Source of the DNA: Pseudomonadota bacterium
Lineage (GTDB): Bacteria; Pseudomonadota; Alphaproteobacteria; Rhizobiales; Xanthobacteraceae
DNA length: 29,701 nucleotides
Assembly: GCA_023449855.1 (NCBI GenBank)
Contig: JAEXHR010000208.1
Span: 1 to 29,701 of the forward strand
Direction of reading: 5' to 3'
In this document: in pieces, positions 6,984 to 14,577 of the stretch
Layout of the letters: each line of letters starts with the position of its first letter
Position numbering within the stretch: the stretch's first letter is position 1
Translations under genes and position numbers: made by a program
The notes under the pieces: generated by a model
Database searches by the model: none
What the model saw: the letters and a program-made list of their open reading frames with translations, nothing else
Told to the model about the DNA's origin: nothing

Positions 6984-8348
6984 ATGCCGATTAACATTCT
7001 GATGCCTGCGCTGTCGCCCACGATGGAGAAGGGCAACCTTGCCAAGTGGCTCAAGAAAGAGGGCGACAAGGTCAAGTCCGGCGACGTGATCGCGGAAATC
7101 GAGACCGACAAGGCGACGATGGAAGTCGAAGCCGTCGACGAAGGCACGATCGCAAAGATCCTGGTCGCCGAAGGCACCGCCGATGTGCCGGTGAACGACG
7201 TCATCGCGATTCTCGCCGCCGATGGCGAGGACGTGAAGGCTGCTGCCAGCGGCGGCGGTGCGTCGAAGCCGGAAGCCAAGGCCGAGGCGAAGCCCGAGCC
7301 CAAGGCGGAAGCCAAGTCCGAAGCAAAGCCGGAGCCGAAGGCTGAAGCAAAGCAGGAAGCGCCGAAGCCGGCCGCTGCGCCTGCGCCCGCTCAGGCGGCT
7401 GCAAACACCGGCGCCCGCGTATTCTCGTCGCCGCTGGCGCGTCGTCTCGCCAAGGAAGCTGGCATTGAACTCGGCCGTATCAACGGCACCGGCCCGCGTG
7501 GCCGCGTCGTGGCCGCAGACGTCGAGAAGGCGAAGTCGGGCGGTGCGCTGAAGGCGCCGGCCGCTGGTGCCGCCGCTGCTGCGACCGGCTCCGTCGGAGC
7601 GCCCGCGATGTCCGATCAGGCGATCCTTGGCCTGTACGAGGAAGGCTCGTACGAGACCGTGCCGCATGATTCCATGCGCCGTACCATCGCGCAGCGTCTC
7701 ACGGCTGCGACGAATTCGATGCCGACCTTCTATCTCACGGTGGACTGCGATCTCGGCAAGCTCTCCTCGGCACGCGAGGAGATCAATGCGGCAGCTGGCA
7801 AGGACAAGGACGGCAAGCCGCTCTACAAGCTGTCGGTCAACGATTTCGTCATCAAGGCGATGGCGGTCGCGCTGCAGAAGATCCCGGAAGCCAATGTCTC
7901 GTGGACGGAAGCTGCGATGCTCCGCCACAAGCATTCGGACATCGGCGTCGCAGTCGCACTGCCGTTCGGCCTGATCACGCCGATCATCCGCCAGGCTGAG
8001 ATCAAGACGATCTCGCAGATCTCCAACGAGATGAAGGAGCTCGCCGCGCGCGCCAAGGCGAAGAAGCTGAAGCCGCACGAATATCAGGGCGGCGCATCGT
8101 CGGTGTCCAATCTCGGCATGTTCGGGATCAAGGATTTTACCGCGGTGATCAATCCGCCGCAGTCCTCGATCCTCGCGGTCGGCACCGGCGAGGAGCGGGC
8201 GGTTGTCCGCAACGGCCAGATCGTTGCCGCGACCATGATGAGCGTGACGCTCTCTTGCGACCACCGCGCCATCGACGGCGCGCTCGGCGCGGAGCTGATC
8301 ACGGCATTCAAGAAGCTGATCGAAAATCCCGTGATGATGGTGGTGTGA
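6984..8348 (+). CDS. pdhC: Dihydrolipoamide acetyltransferase (E2) of pyruvate dehydrogenase
   Basis: A 454-residue E2 core subunit that transfers acetyl groups from lipoamide to coenzyme A. Residues 1-78 are a single lipoyl domain with target lysine K43 (EIETDKATMEVEA). An Ala/Lys/Pro/Glu linker with repeated KPEPKAEAK units covers about residues 85-143. The peripheral subunit-binding domain follows at roughly 145-185 (SSPLARRLAKEAGIELG, then GTGPRGRVVAADV). The catalytic acetyltransferase domain fills the rest, ending with the active-site motif DHRAIDG with the catalytic histidine near residue 427. The ATG at 6984 is preceded by AAGG at 6971-6974. An in-frame extension to 6810 reads through the preceding gene in another frame and is rejected. 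A palindromic repeat follows the stop. Confidence 0.96.
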   Translation: MPINILMPALSPTMEKGNLAKWLKKEGDKVKSGDVIAEIETDKATMEVEAVDEGTIAKILVAEGTADVPVNDVIAILAADGEDVKAAASGGGASKPEAKAEAKPEPKAEAKSEAKPEPKAEAKQEAPKPAAAPAPAQAAANTGARVFSSPLARRLAKEAGIELGRINGTGPRGRVVAADVEKAKSGGALKAPAAGAAAAATGSVGAPAMSDQAILGLYEEGSYETVPHDSMRRTIAQRLTAATNSMPTFYLTVDCDLGKLSSAREEINAAAGKDKDGKPLYKLSVNDFVIKAMAVALQKIPEANVSWTEAAMLRHKHSDIGVAVALPFGLITPIIRQAEIKTISQISNEMKELAARAKAKKLKPHEYQGGASSVSNLGMFGIKDFTAVINPPQSSILAVGTGEERAVVRNGQIVAATMMSVTLSCDHRAIDGALGAELITAFKKLIENPVMMVV

Positions 8349-8355
8349 GCGCTGT

Positions 8356-8439
8356 CGTCATTGCGAGGAGCGTAGCGACGAAGCAATCCAGAAGACCGCA
8401 AGCGAAGAACTGGATTGCTTCGCTTCGCTCGCAATGACG
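8356..8439. repeat. 84-bp palindromic intergenic repeat (CATTGCGAG family)
   Basis: The left arm begins CGTCATTGCGAG and reaches GCAATCCAG; the right arm is CTGGATTGC through CTCGCAATGACG, so the element folds back on itself nearly end to end with a short loop around 8391-8408. I recognise the CATTGCGAGGAGC...GAAGCAATCC pattern as a dispersed intergenic repeat common in Bradyrhizobium and Rhodopseudomonas genomes. It lies seven bases after the pdhC stop and 38 bases before lpdA, inside the presumed operon. Confidence 0.85.
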
Positions 8440-8477
8440 ATCGAGGCGGTTCGCGAAATACAGACAGGCAAAATCCC

Positions 8478-9896
8478 ATGTCCGACAATTCCTTCGACGT
8501 CGTCGTCATCGGCTCCGGTCCCGGCGGCTATGTGACGGCCATTCGTGCCGCGCAGCTCGGCTTCAAGACGGCCATCGTCGAGAAGGCCTATTTCGGCGGC
8601 ATCTGCAACAATTGGGGCTGCATCCCGACCAAGGCGCTGCTGCGTTCGGCGGAAATGTATCACGCCTTCCAGCATGCCAAGGATTACGGCCTGTCCGCCG
8701 ACAATATCTCCTTCGACATCAAGGCCGTCATCGCGCGCTCCCGCGGCGTCGTGAAGCGCCTCAATGGCGGCGTCGAGTTCCTGATGAAGAAGAACAAGAT
8801 CACCGTGATCTGGGGCGAGGCGACGCTGGACGCGCCCGGCAAGTTCTCGGTGAAGAAGTCGCAGGCCGAGGCGCCGAAGGGCGCGCTGGGCGAGGGCAGC
8901 TACACCGCCAAACATATCATCGTCGCCACCGGCGCGCGTCCGCGCGTGCTGCCGGGCCTCGAGCCCGACAAGAAGCTGGTCTGGACCTACTTTGAGGCGA
9001 TGAACCCGGACAAGATGCCGAAATCGCTGCTGGTCGTCGGCTCCGGCGCCATCGGCATCGAATTCGCCTCGTTCTACCGTTCCTTCGGCGCCGAAGTGAC
9101 GGTGGTCGAAGTGCTGCCGCAGATCCTGCCGGTGGAGGATGCCGAGATCGCCGCCTTCGCCCGCAAGCAATTCGAGAAGCAGGGCATCAAGGTCCTCGCC
9201 AATACCAAGGTGACGAAGCTCGAGAAGAAGGCCGACAGCGTCGTCGCCACCATCGATGACGGCAAGAAGCCGGTGACGCAGGAATTCGACCGCGTCATTT
9301 CCGCGGTCGGCGTGGTCGGCAATATCGAGGGCTTCGGCCTCGAAAAGCTCGGCGTGAAGACCGAGCGCGGCTGCATCGTGATCGACAAATACGGCAAGAC
9401 CAACGTTCCCGGCATCTATGCCATCGGCGACGTCGCCGGTCCCCCGATGCTCGCCCCCAAGGCCGAGCATGAGGGCGTGATCTGCGTCGAGGCCATCAAG
9501 GGCATGAACCCGCACGCGATGGACAAGACGCTGATCCCGGGCTGCACCTATTGCCACCCGCAGATCGCATCTGTTGGTCTCACCGAAGCCAAGGCCAAGG
9601 AAGCCGGCAAGGATATCCGCGTTGGTCGCTTCCCCTTCGTCGCCAACGGCAAAGCCATCGCCCAGGGCGAGGACCAGGGCATGGTCAAGGTGATCTTCGA
9701 CAAGAAGACCGGTCAGCTGCTGGGCGCCCACATGGTCGGTGCCGAGGTCGTCGAGATGATCCAGGGATTCGTGGTCGCCATGAATCTGGAGACGACGGAA
9801 GAAGAGCTGTTCCACACCATCTTCCCGCATCCGACCATCTCGGAGACGATGAAAGAAGCGGTGCTGGACGCCTACGGCCGGGTGCTGAACACCTGA
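8478..9896 (+). CDS. lpdA: Dihydrolipoyl dehydrogenase (E3)
   Basis: A 472-residue flavoprotein that reoxidises dihydrolipoamide with NAD, completing the pyruvate dehydrogenase cycle. The FAD-binding GSGPGGY motif is at residues 12-18. The redox-active disulfide is C43/C48 in GGICNNWGCIPTK, with the CxxxxC spacing of lipoamide dehydrogenases. The NAD-binding GSGAIGIEFASF motif lies near residues 193-204, and the second FAD-contact motif (YAIGDVAG) near 315. The C-terminal interface carries the catalytic HPTISE motif near residue 453. The ATG at 8478 is chosen because homology begins there; an upstream in-frame ATG would start in the palindromic repeat. It is separated from pdhC by 129 bases that include that repeat, so it may have its own promoter or differing transcript stability. 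Confidence 0.96.
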   Translation: MSDNSFDVVVIGSGPGGYVTAIRAAQLGFKTAIVEKAYFGGICNNWGCIPTKALLRSAEMYHAFQHAKDYGLSADNISFDIKAVIARSRGVVKRLNGGVEFLMKKNKITVIWGEATLDAPGKFSVKKSQAEAPKGALGEGSYTAKHIIVATGARPRVLPGLEPDKKLVWTYFEAMNPDKMPKSLLVVGSGAIGIEFASFYRSFGAEVTVVEVLPQILPVEDAEIAAFARKQFEKQGIKVLANTKVTKLEKKADSVVATIDDGKKPVTQEFDRVISAVGVVGNIEGFGLEKLGVKTERGCIVIDKYGKTNVPGIYAIGDVAGPPMLAPKAEHEGVICVEAIKGMNPHAMDKTLIPGCTYCHPQIASVGLTEAKAKEAGKDIRVGRFPFVANGKAIAQGEDQGMVKVIFDKKTGQLLGAHMVGAEVVEMIQGFVVAMNLETTEEELFHTIFPHPTISETMKEAVLDAYGRVLNT

Positions 9897-9907
9897 GCCA
9901 GACGATC

Positions 9908-9997
9908 GTAGCCCGGGTGAAGCGAAGCGTAACCCGGGGGCCGACGTTTCAGTCGGCTCTATAGGTCCCGGATTGCGCTTCGCTCCATCCGGGCTAC
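9908..9997. repeat. 90-bp GTAGCCCGG palindromic repeat, copy A
   Basis: The element starts GTAGCCCGGGTGAAGCG and ends CGCTCCATCCGGGCTAC, so its ends form an imperfect inverted repeat of about 30 bases. A 34-base middle contains its own small hairpin (GCCGAC / GTCGGC). Further copies lie at 17711-17799 and 28933-29021. It begins 11 bases after the lpdA stop and could also act as its transcript end. Confidence 0.88.
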
Positions 9998-10782
9998 AGG
10001 TAGGGTTGCGTCCGTGCAACGCCTGTGTCTCCTGCGCCACAGTTCCCCAACATTTAACCCTGTCAAGCGGTGCCTCTTGCCACCGCCGCTATTTGGCCAC
10101 ACGCCTTCGTGAGATCATTTCTCGTCAGCCAGAAGGCTGAAGCGCTTCGAGATCGGCGGGATGTCAGAGGGATTGTCCCGGATCCTTGGAGCGGCCTGAG
10201 AAACCAGGTTCGCGATGGACGTCGAAACGAACATCAAGTCGCATATGCCGGGTCGCCAGAGGGCGACGTATGGGCAGCGGCTGTTCGTTGCCCGACACGG
10301 TTCGACAACTGAATCTTCCAAAGTCTTCAAAAAGACTCCGTTTGTCTCCGGTTTGCACTCAGTCAGCCGTGATGTCGTCAAAGACATGCGGGAATTTACC
10401 AGCATCCCGTTGCTGACAACAACAAGCCCCGATCAGGACGTCCCGCAGGCCTTCGCCGTGGCGGGCCGGACGATTGCAGAGAGCTCGACGGCCGTGAAGC
10501 CACATTCCCATCAGAGCGTTTTGCGTTCTGCCGACCGATGGACCGCCCGCCGAGGCGATGCCCTCGGGATGAGGGGGAGACACGCGACAGCGGTCTCGTT
10601 GGCGACGGGGATTTCTAACGGAAAGTTGACTGACGGCGGATTGGATGCGCGCACGTCCAAACGGGCGGCTTGCGCGACCAACCACACGTCAGGAACGCAT
10701 GAGACTTTTGCCAAGCGTGTCGAATTGACCAGTGCGGGCGCCTTGAGCCTTTCAGGTGGCGGCGACCTTGAGAACCATAGTT
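9998..10782. other. Unexplained 785-bp region upstream of the exoR-like gene
   Basis: I see no gene here that I can support. Base composition and third-position use look less GC-rich than in the flanking genes. The longest open frame is 10215-10796 on the plus strand (193 codons, ATG start, no clear ribosome-binding site), rich in Ser, Thr and Arg and without a recognised domain; it would overlap the exoR-like start by 14 bases. On the minus strand shorter frames at 10115-10405, 10359-10685 and 10511-10714 overlap it. A 6-bp AT-rich hairpin (AGTCTT / AAGACT, 10322-10337) is present. It may be a degraded gene, a dispersed repeat or a long leader. Confidence 0.4.
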
Positions 10783-11601
10783 ATGCGGATATTTGAGCGT
10801 ATTGTTTTCGTGGCGTTGGCCTGGACAGCGGTGATTGCCGCAGGGCCTGCTCTGGCATTTGACGGCTCGCCGGTTGGCGGCAGCGATGCCGCGCCGTCCG
10901 TGGTGCCAGTGATGCCTGGCGCGCCGGCCCCGGTGGCCAGGAAGCCGGCTGCCAAGGCCGACAGCTCGCTGACCGCCCTGCAATACGCCGCGGAAGGCGG
11001 CCATCCCATCGCCCAATGGAAGCTCGGCCGCATGTATGCCGATGGCAACGGGGTCGCTCAGGACGATCTGCGGGCCTTCGAATATTTCAGCCGTATCGCC
11101 AATGCGCATGCCGAGGATTCGCCATCGGCGCCGCAGGCGGCGATCGTCGCCAACGCCTTCGTGGCGCTCGGCCGCTACTATCTCGACGGCATTCCGAATT
11201 CGAAGATCAAGGCGGATGCCGAGCGTGCGCGCGAGATGTTCTCTTACGCCGCGTCCTATTTCGGCAATGCGGACGCCCAATACGATCTGGCCCGCCTGTA
11301 TCTGAAGGGGATCGGAACGCCGCGCGATGCCAAATATGGCGTACGTTGGCTCGGCCTCGCTGCGCAGAAGGGCCAGCATCAGGCGCAGGCGCTGCTCGGC
11401 CAGATGCTGTTCAACGGCGATATGCTGCCGCGCCAGATGGCCCGCGGCCTGATGTGGCTGACGCTGGCCCGTGACAATGCCGGTCCCGAGGACAGCTGGA
11501 TCCGCGACAGCTACGCCAAGGCCATCGCCAAGGCCTCGGAAGACGACCGTGCCATGGCGCTGCAGATGCTCGAGCACTGGGTACAGGGCAAGCGGGACTG
11601 A
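10783..11601 (+). CDS. exoR: Exported Sel1-repeat protein, ExoR-like regulator
   Basis: A 272-residue protein starting at the ATG at 10783, which gives a clean Sec signal peptide (MRIFERIVFVALAWTAVIAA, cleavage after the following ALA near residue 26); a GTG at 10756 would bury that signal. The mature part consists of Sel1/TPR-like repeats: AAEGGHPIAQWKLGRMYADG near residues 70-90, then helices with NADAQYDLARLYLKG and KGQHQAQALLGQMLFNGD. The order and sequence resemble rhizobial ExoR, a periplasmic protein of similar length that restrains the ExoS (ChvG)/ChvI two-component system and so represses exopolysaccharide synthesis. That role is inferred by family; the sensor and regulator genes are not in this window. 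A generic Sel1 protein is the alternative. Confidence 0.7.
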   Translation: MRIFERIVFVALAWTAVIAAGPALAFDGSPVGGSDAAPSVVPVMPGAPAPVARKPAAKADSSLTALQYAAEGGHPIAQWKLGRMYADGNGVAQDDLRAFEYFSRIANAHAEDSPSAPQAAIVANAFVALGRYYLDGIPNSKIKADAERAREMFSYAASYFGNADAQYDLARLYLKGIGTPRDAKYGVRWLGLAAQKGQHQAQALLGQMLFNGDMLPRQMARGLMWLTLARDNAGPEDSWIRDSYAKAIAKASEDDRAMALQMLEHWVQGKRD

Positions 11602-11606
11602 TAGCT

Positions 11607-11630
11607 GCGTCCGCGCAAAGACGCGGACGC
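11607..11630. terminator. Hairpin after the exoR-like gene
   Basis: A perfect 9-bp stem (GCGTCCGCG at 11607-11615 with CGCGGACGC at 11622-11630) encloses a six-base loop, five bases after the stop. The following sequence has only a few T residues, so it is a hairpin of terminator type rather than a textbook intrinsic terminator. Confidence 0.55.
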
Positions 11631-11699
11631 TTACCCGACCTTACCGGATGGCCGTCTCTCCTGAGGCTTACATGCCCTGAGGGCGAGGTATACGAGCCG

Positions 11700-12266
11700 C
11701 TACAGCTTCCATGCGGGCGTCCGCATGATCGGGCGGTGCAGGTAGCTGCGATTTCTGCACGATCTCAATGCGGATGGCGACGGCATGAGCCTGCGCGTTC
11801 TCGACGCGACGTCGGTCGGCGCTGCGCCCGGTGTCGGCCCGAGAAGTGTCGTTGCTTCGGGAAACAGCCGGGATACATCGGCGACATAGCCGGGCAGCGG
11901 ACGATCGCCGGCATCTGCGATATACGAGATGTAGCCGGCGGAATCGGAACTGTAGTCCTGCCATTTCTTGTAAGGCGCCGAAGGGCCGGTGATAAAATGC
12001 CAGTAGCCTTCGACAAAGTTTGTCAGCGAGGCGAACTTGCAGAAAGTGGTCGGTTCGTTGTCGGCGTTCGCATAGGTCACCGGGCTCGCATATTCGGCCA
12101 TTTCGTCTCGATAGGCGAGGCCGGCGAAATTCAGATGATCCTTTGCGAGAGAATGCGTTCCGCGGCGCGATTCCAATATCCACTGCGCAAGCGACGCGAC
12201 CTTCAATGGCGCCGACTTGCCGGTGTGACCGCGGTAGACCGTGACGAGTTCCTGCCAGATGGGCAT
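11700..12266 (-). CDS. Glucosaminidase-domain protein, probable frameshift near the C-terminus
   Basis: Read as it stands, this encodes 188 residues. Residues 1-130 resemble a glucosaminidase (FlgJ/Auto-type muramidase) domain: LAQWILESRRGTHSLAKDHL with a candidate catalytic glutamate at about residue 32, NFAGLAYR, and WHFITGPSAPYKKWQDYS. Such enzymes cut peptidoglycan glycan strands; no signal peptide is visible. The ATG at 12266 has GGAGAG eight to thirteen bases upstream. After about 11810 the frame changes character: rare-looking, Arg/Ser-rich codons lead to a stop at 11700, whereas the next frame gives a natural-looking tail (VENAQAHAVAIRIEIVQKSQ and on) ending at 11668. A one-base loss in the CGACGTCGCGTCG run would explain this. 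It could be a sequencing error, a true frameshift or simply the real C-terminus. Confidence 0.72.
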   Translation of the reverse strand: MPIWQELVTVYRGHTGKSAPLKVASLAQWILESRRGTHSLAKDHLNFAGLAYRDEMAEYASPVTYANADNEPTTFCKFASLTNFVEGYWHFITGPSAPYKKWQDYSSDSAGYISYIADAGDRPLPGYVADVSRLFPEATTLLGPTPGAAPTDVASRTRRLMPSPSALRSCRNRSYLHRPIMRTPAWKL

Positions 12267-12476
12267 AGGCGTACTCTCCCGAAAACACACGCAGAGATCG
12301 TGCGTTCAACTCGGTTGATTAGTCAAGGCTCACACGCATTAGTGAGCATGAGTTTTGCTAGAGAGGTGTCTTGCCACCGGTCTTTGACGAGCCGCCGTCC
12401 CAACTCCGGACACCCCTGCGTAGTCACGCACCGCCGGTTCGCATTCCGGGACAGGGACCAGCTTTTCTTCGATGGT

Positions 12477-13268
12477 CTATGCCGCTTCCAGATCGAGATC
12501 GACCCAAACCGGGACGTGATCGCTCGGCTTCTCCCAGGCACGCACATACTTGTCGATGCCGACATCGATCAGGCGATCGCTGGCTTGCGGTGACAGCAAC
12601 AAATGGTCGATGCGGATGCCCCAGTTCTTCTGCCAGGCGCCGGCCTGATAGTCCCAGAACGTGTATTGGCCGGGTTCATCCGTGACGGCGCGCAGCGCGT
12701 CGGTCATGCCGAGACCGAGCAAGGACTGGAAGCTGTCGCGGGTCTCCGGCTTGAACAGCGCGTCGTTGATCCAGGCTGCCGGGTTGTGAACGTCGCGGGC
12801 GGCCGGAATGACATTGAAGTCGCCGGCGAGGATCAGCGGCTCTTCGGTCTTCAGGCGGAGCTTGGTGAATTCGCGAAGTCGCTCCATCCAGCGCAGCTTG
12901 TAAGGATACTTCTCCGTATCCACCGGATTGCCGTTCGGCAGATACAGACAGGCGACTCGCACAACGCCGGATTTCAGCGATACGACGCCTTCGATGAAGC
13001 GGGCGTGCTCGTCGAGATCGTCGCCGGCGAGGCGAGGAGTAGCCTCATCGAGCGGATACTTGGACAGCATTGCCACGCCGTTGAACGTCTTCTGGCCGTG
13101 GGTGACGACGTTGTAGCCGAGCGCCTCGATGGGCTCGCGCGGGAAGGCGTCATCCATGCATTTGATTTCCTGCAGGCAGACGATATCCGGCTGGCATTCC
13201 TGCAGCCAGGTCAGCAGATGATCCAGCCGCTGGCGGATGGAATTCACGTTCCAGGTGGCAATTCTCAT
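12477..13268 (-). CDS. xthA: Exodeoxyribonuclease III (AP endonuclease)
   Basis: A 263-residue protein of the exonuclease III/AP endonuclease family, which cleaves DNA at abasic sites and removes 3' blocks in base excision repair. Family motifs are all present: WNVNSIRQRL at residues 6-15, the metal-binding glutamate E34 in LQEIKC, LYLPNGNP near 105, GDFNVIP near 150, WGIRIDHLL near 220 and the catalytic SDHVPV near 250. The start is the ATG at 13268; the frame stays open far upstream, antisense to the efflux genes, but that extension has no family similarity. It is divergent from the efflux operon and lies downstream of no obvious partner. The product is cytosolic. Confidence 0.95.
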   Translation of the reverse strand: MRIATWNVNSIRQRLDHLLTWLQECQPDIVCLQEIKCMDDAFPREPIEALGYNVVTHGQKTFNGVAMLSKYPLDEATPRLAGDDLDEHARFIEGVVSLKSGVVRVACLYLPNGNPVDTEKYPYKLRWMERLREFTKLRLKTEEPLILAGDFNVIPAARDVHNPAAWINDALFKPETRDSFQSLLGLGMTDALRAVTDEPGQYTFWDYQAGAWQKNWGIRIDHLLLSPQASDRLIDVGIDKYVRAWEKPSDHVPVWVDLDLEAA

Positions 13269-13341
13269 CTGATGGGATTCCGGTAACAACAATGGCAAAA
13301 TTGCGTCGTGGTGGCATACCATCCCCTGCGGCGTCATGATA

Positions 13342-13359
13342 CGCTTTAAGCCTAAAGCG
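13342..13359. promoter_or_regulatory. Small perfect inverted repeat between xthA and the efflux operon
   Basis: CGCTTTA (13342-13348) pairs exactly with TAAAGCG (13353-13359) around a four-base centre. It lies in the 180-base divergent region, 74 bases upstream of xthA and 90 upstream of the efflux adaptor. It could be an operator for a dimeric regulator or a minor hairpin; no regulator gene is adjacent. Confidence 0.35.
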
Positions 13360-13448
13360 CACAGGCGCCGATAAAACAGCCAGGGCCGGAAACCGGGGAG
13401 CGACACCCGAGCTTCGACCAAAAGATTGTTACAGGTGACGAAGGCCAC

Positions 13449-14573
13449 ATGAAGAAACAAACGCTGATCGCTCTTCTCTTCGTCGGAGGCGTCGCCGTCG
13501 CTGGCTATGTCACGCGTTCCCAATGGATGGGCGGCGACAAGGCGCCAACTCAGCCCCGTGCGCGTGTTGTGGCCGTGGAGCTCGCCAAGGCCGAGCGCAA
13601 GCCGGTGCCGGTCGATGTGGACGCCATCGGCATGGTGACGCCGATCTCCTCGGTGGCGCTGAAGTCCCGGCTCGAAACCACCATCACGTCCGTGCATTTC
13701 GAGGATGGCGCCAAGGTGAACGAGGGCGATCTCCTCTTCACCCTCGATTCGCGCCAGATTGACGCCCAGATCGAGCAGGCCGAGGGGACGCTGGCCCGCG
13801 ATCAGGCCCAGCTCGCCGGCGCCGAGCGTGACGTTCGCCGCTTCGCCGACCTGATCGGCAAGGGCGCCACCACCCAGGTCAGCCTCGACAACGCCAAGAC
13901 CCAGACCGACATCCTGGCCGGCACCATCAAGGCCGACCAGTCGATGCTCGACAATCTCAAGGTTCAGAAGAGCTACACCACGATCCGCGCGCCGTTCTCC
14001 GGCAGGATCAGCGCCGCCAACGTCAAGGTCGGCAATTTCGTCAGGCCGGCCGATACTGCGCCGCTCGCGACGATCAACCAGATGGCCCCGGTCTATGTGA
14101 CCTTCACGGTGCCGCAACGCGTGCTCGCCGATCTGCGCGACGCCATGACCGCTGGTACGACGAAGGTGATCGCAACGATCCCCAATAGCGAGCGGTCGGA
14201 AAGCGGCAAGGTCGCCATGATCGAGAATACGGTGGACTCCACCACCGGCATGGTCACGGTCCGCGGCATCATGAACAATGCCAGCGAAATTCTGTGGCCC
14301 GGCATCCTCGTGCAAACCAAGCTGATCGTGCGGGTCGAGGAGGGCATCGTGGTGCCCACGGTCGCGGTGCAGCGTAGCCAGACCGGCAATTTCGTGTTCG
14401 TCGTGAAGGACGGCAAAGCCCAGATCCAGCCGGTTGAGGTGGACCGAACCTTCCAGGGGCAGTCGGTGATCACCACCGGCCTGTCCGGCAATGAAGATGT
14501 GGTTGTGGACGGCCAGTTGCTGCTGACGCAGGGCACGCAGGTCGAGGCCCGCCACCGCAAGGCTGGGGCGTAA
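13449..14573 (+). CDS. RND efflux periplasmic adaptor (membrane fusion protein)
   Basis: A 374-residue adaptor of the MdtA/AcrA type. An N-terminal hydrophobic segment (residues 4-22, no lipobox cysteine) anchors or exports it. The split lipoyl-like domain is seen at about residues 72-104 (SRLETTITSVHFEDGAKVNE) and 172-200 (TIRAPFSGRISAANVKVGNF), with an alpha-helical hairpin between them (IDAQIEQAEGTLARDQAQLA). A beta-barrel region follows around 205-300 and a membrane-proximal domain to the end. It would bridge the inner-membrane pump encoded next, four bases downstream, to an outer-membrane channel. GAAGG precedes the ATG by six bases. No channel gene is present in the window, so a TolC-like protein must come from elsewhere. 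The substrate is unknown. Confidence 0.93.
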   Translation: MKKQTLIALLFVGGVAVAGYVTRSQWMGGDKAPTQPRARVVAVELAKAERKPVPVDVDAIGMVTPISSVALKSRLETTITSVHFEDGAKVNEGDLLFTLDSRQIDAQIEQAEGTLARDQAQLAGAERDVRRFADLIGKGATTQVSLDNAKTQTDILAGTIKADQSMLDNLKVQKSYTTIRAPFSGRISAANVKVGNFVRPADTAPLATINQMAPVYVTFTVPQRVLADLRDAMTAGTTKVIATIPNSERSESGKVAMIENTVDSTTGMVTVRGIMNNASEILWPGILVQTKLIVRVEEGIVVPTVAVQRSQTGNFVFVVKDGKAQIQPVEVDRTFQGQSVITTGLSGNEDVVVDGQLLLTQGTQVEARHRKAGA

Positions 14574-14577
14574 CGCC

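Noticed and set aside
8358..10040. 560-codon frame antisense to lpdA
   Set aside because: It starts in one palindromic repeat and ends in another, covers lpdA completely and lacks a domain.
13342..13359. Small inverted repeat as a terminator of an upstream transcript
   Set aside because: It lies between divergent genes, so no transcript is expected to end there, and it has no T tract; kept only as a weak regulatory candidate.
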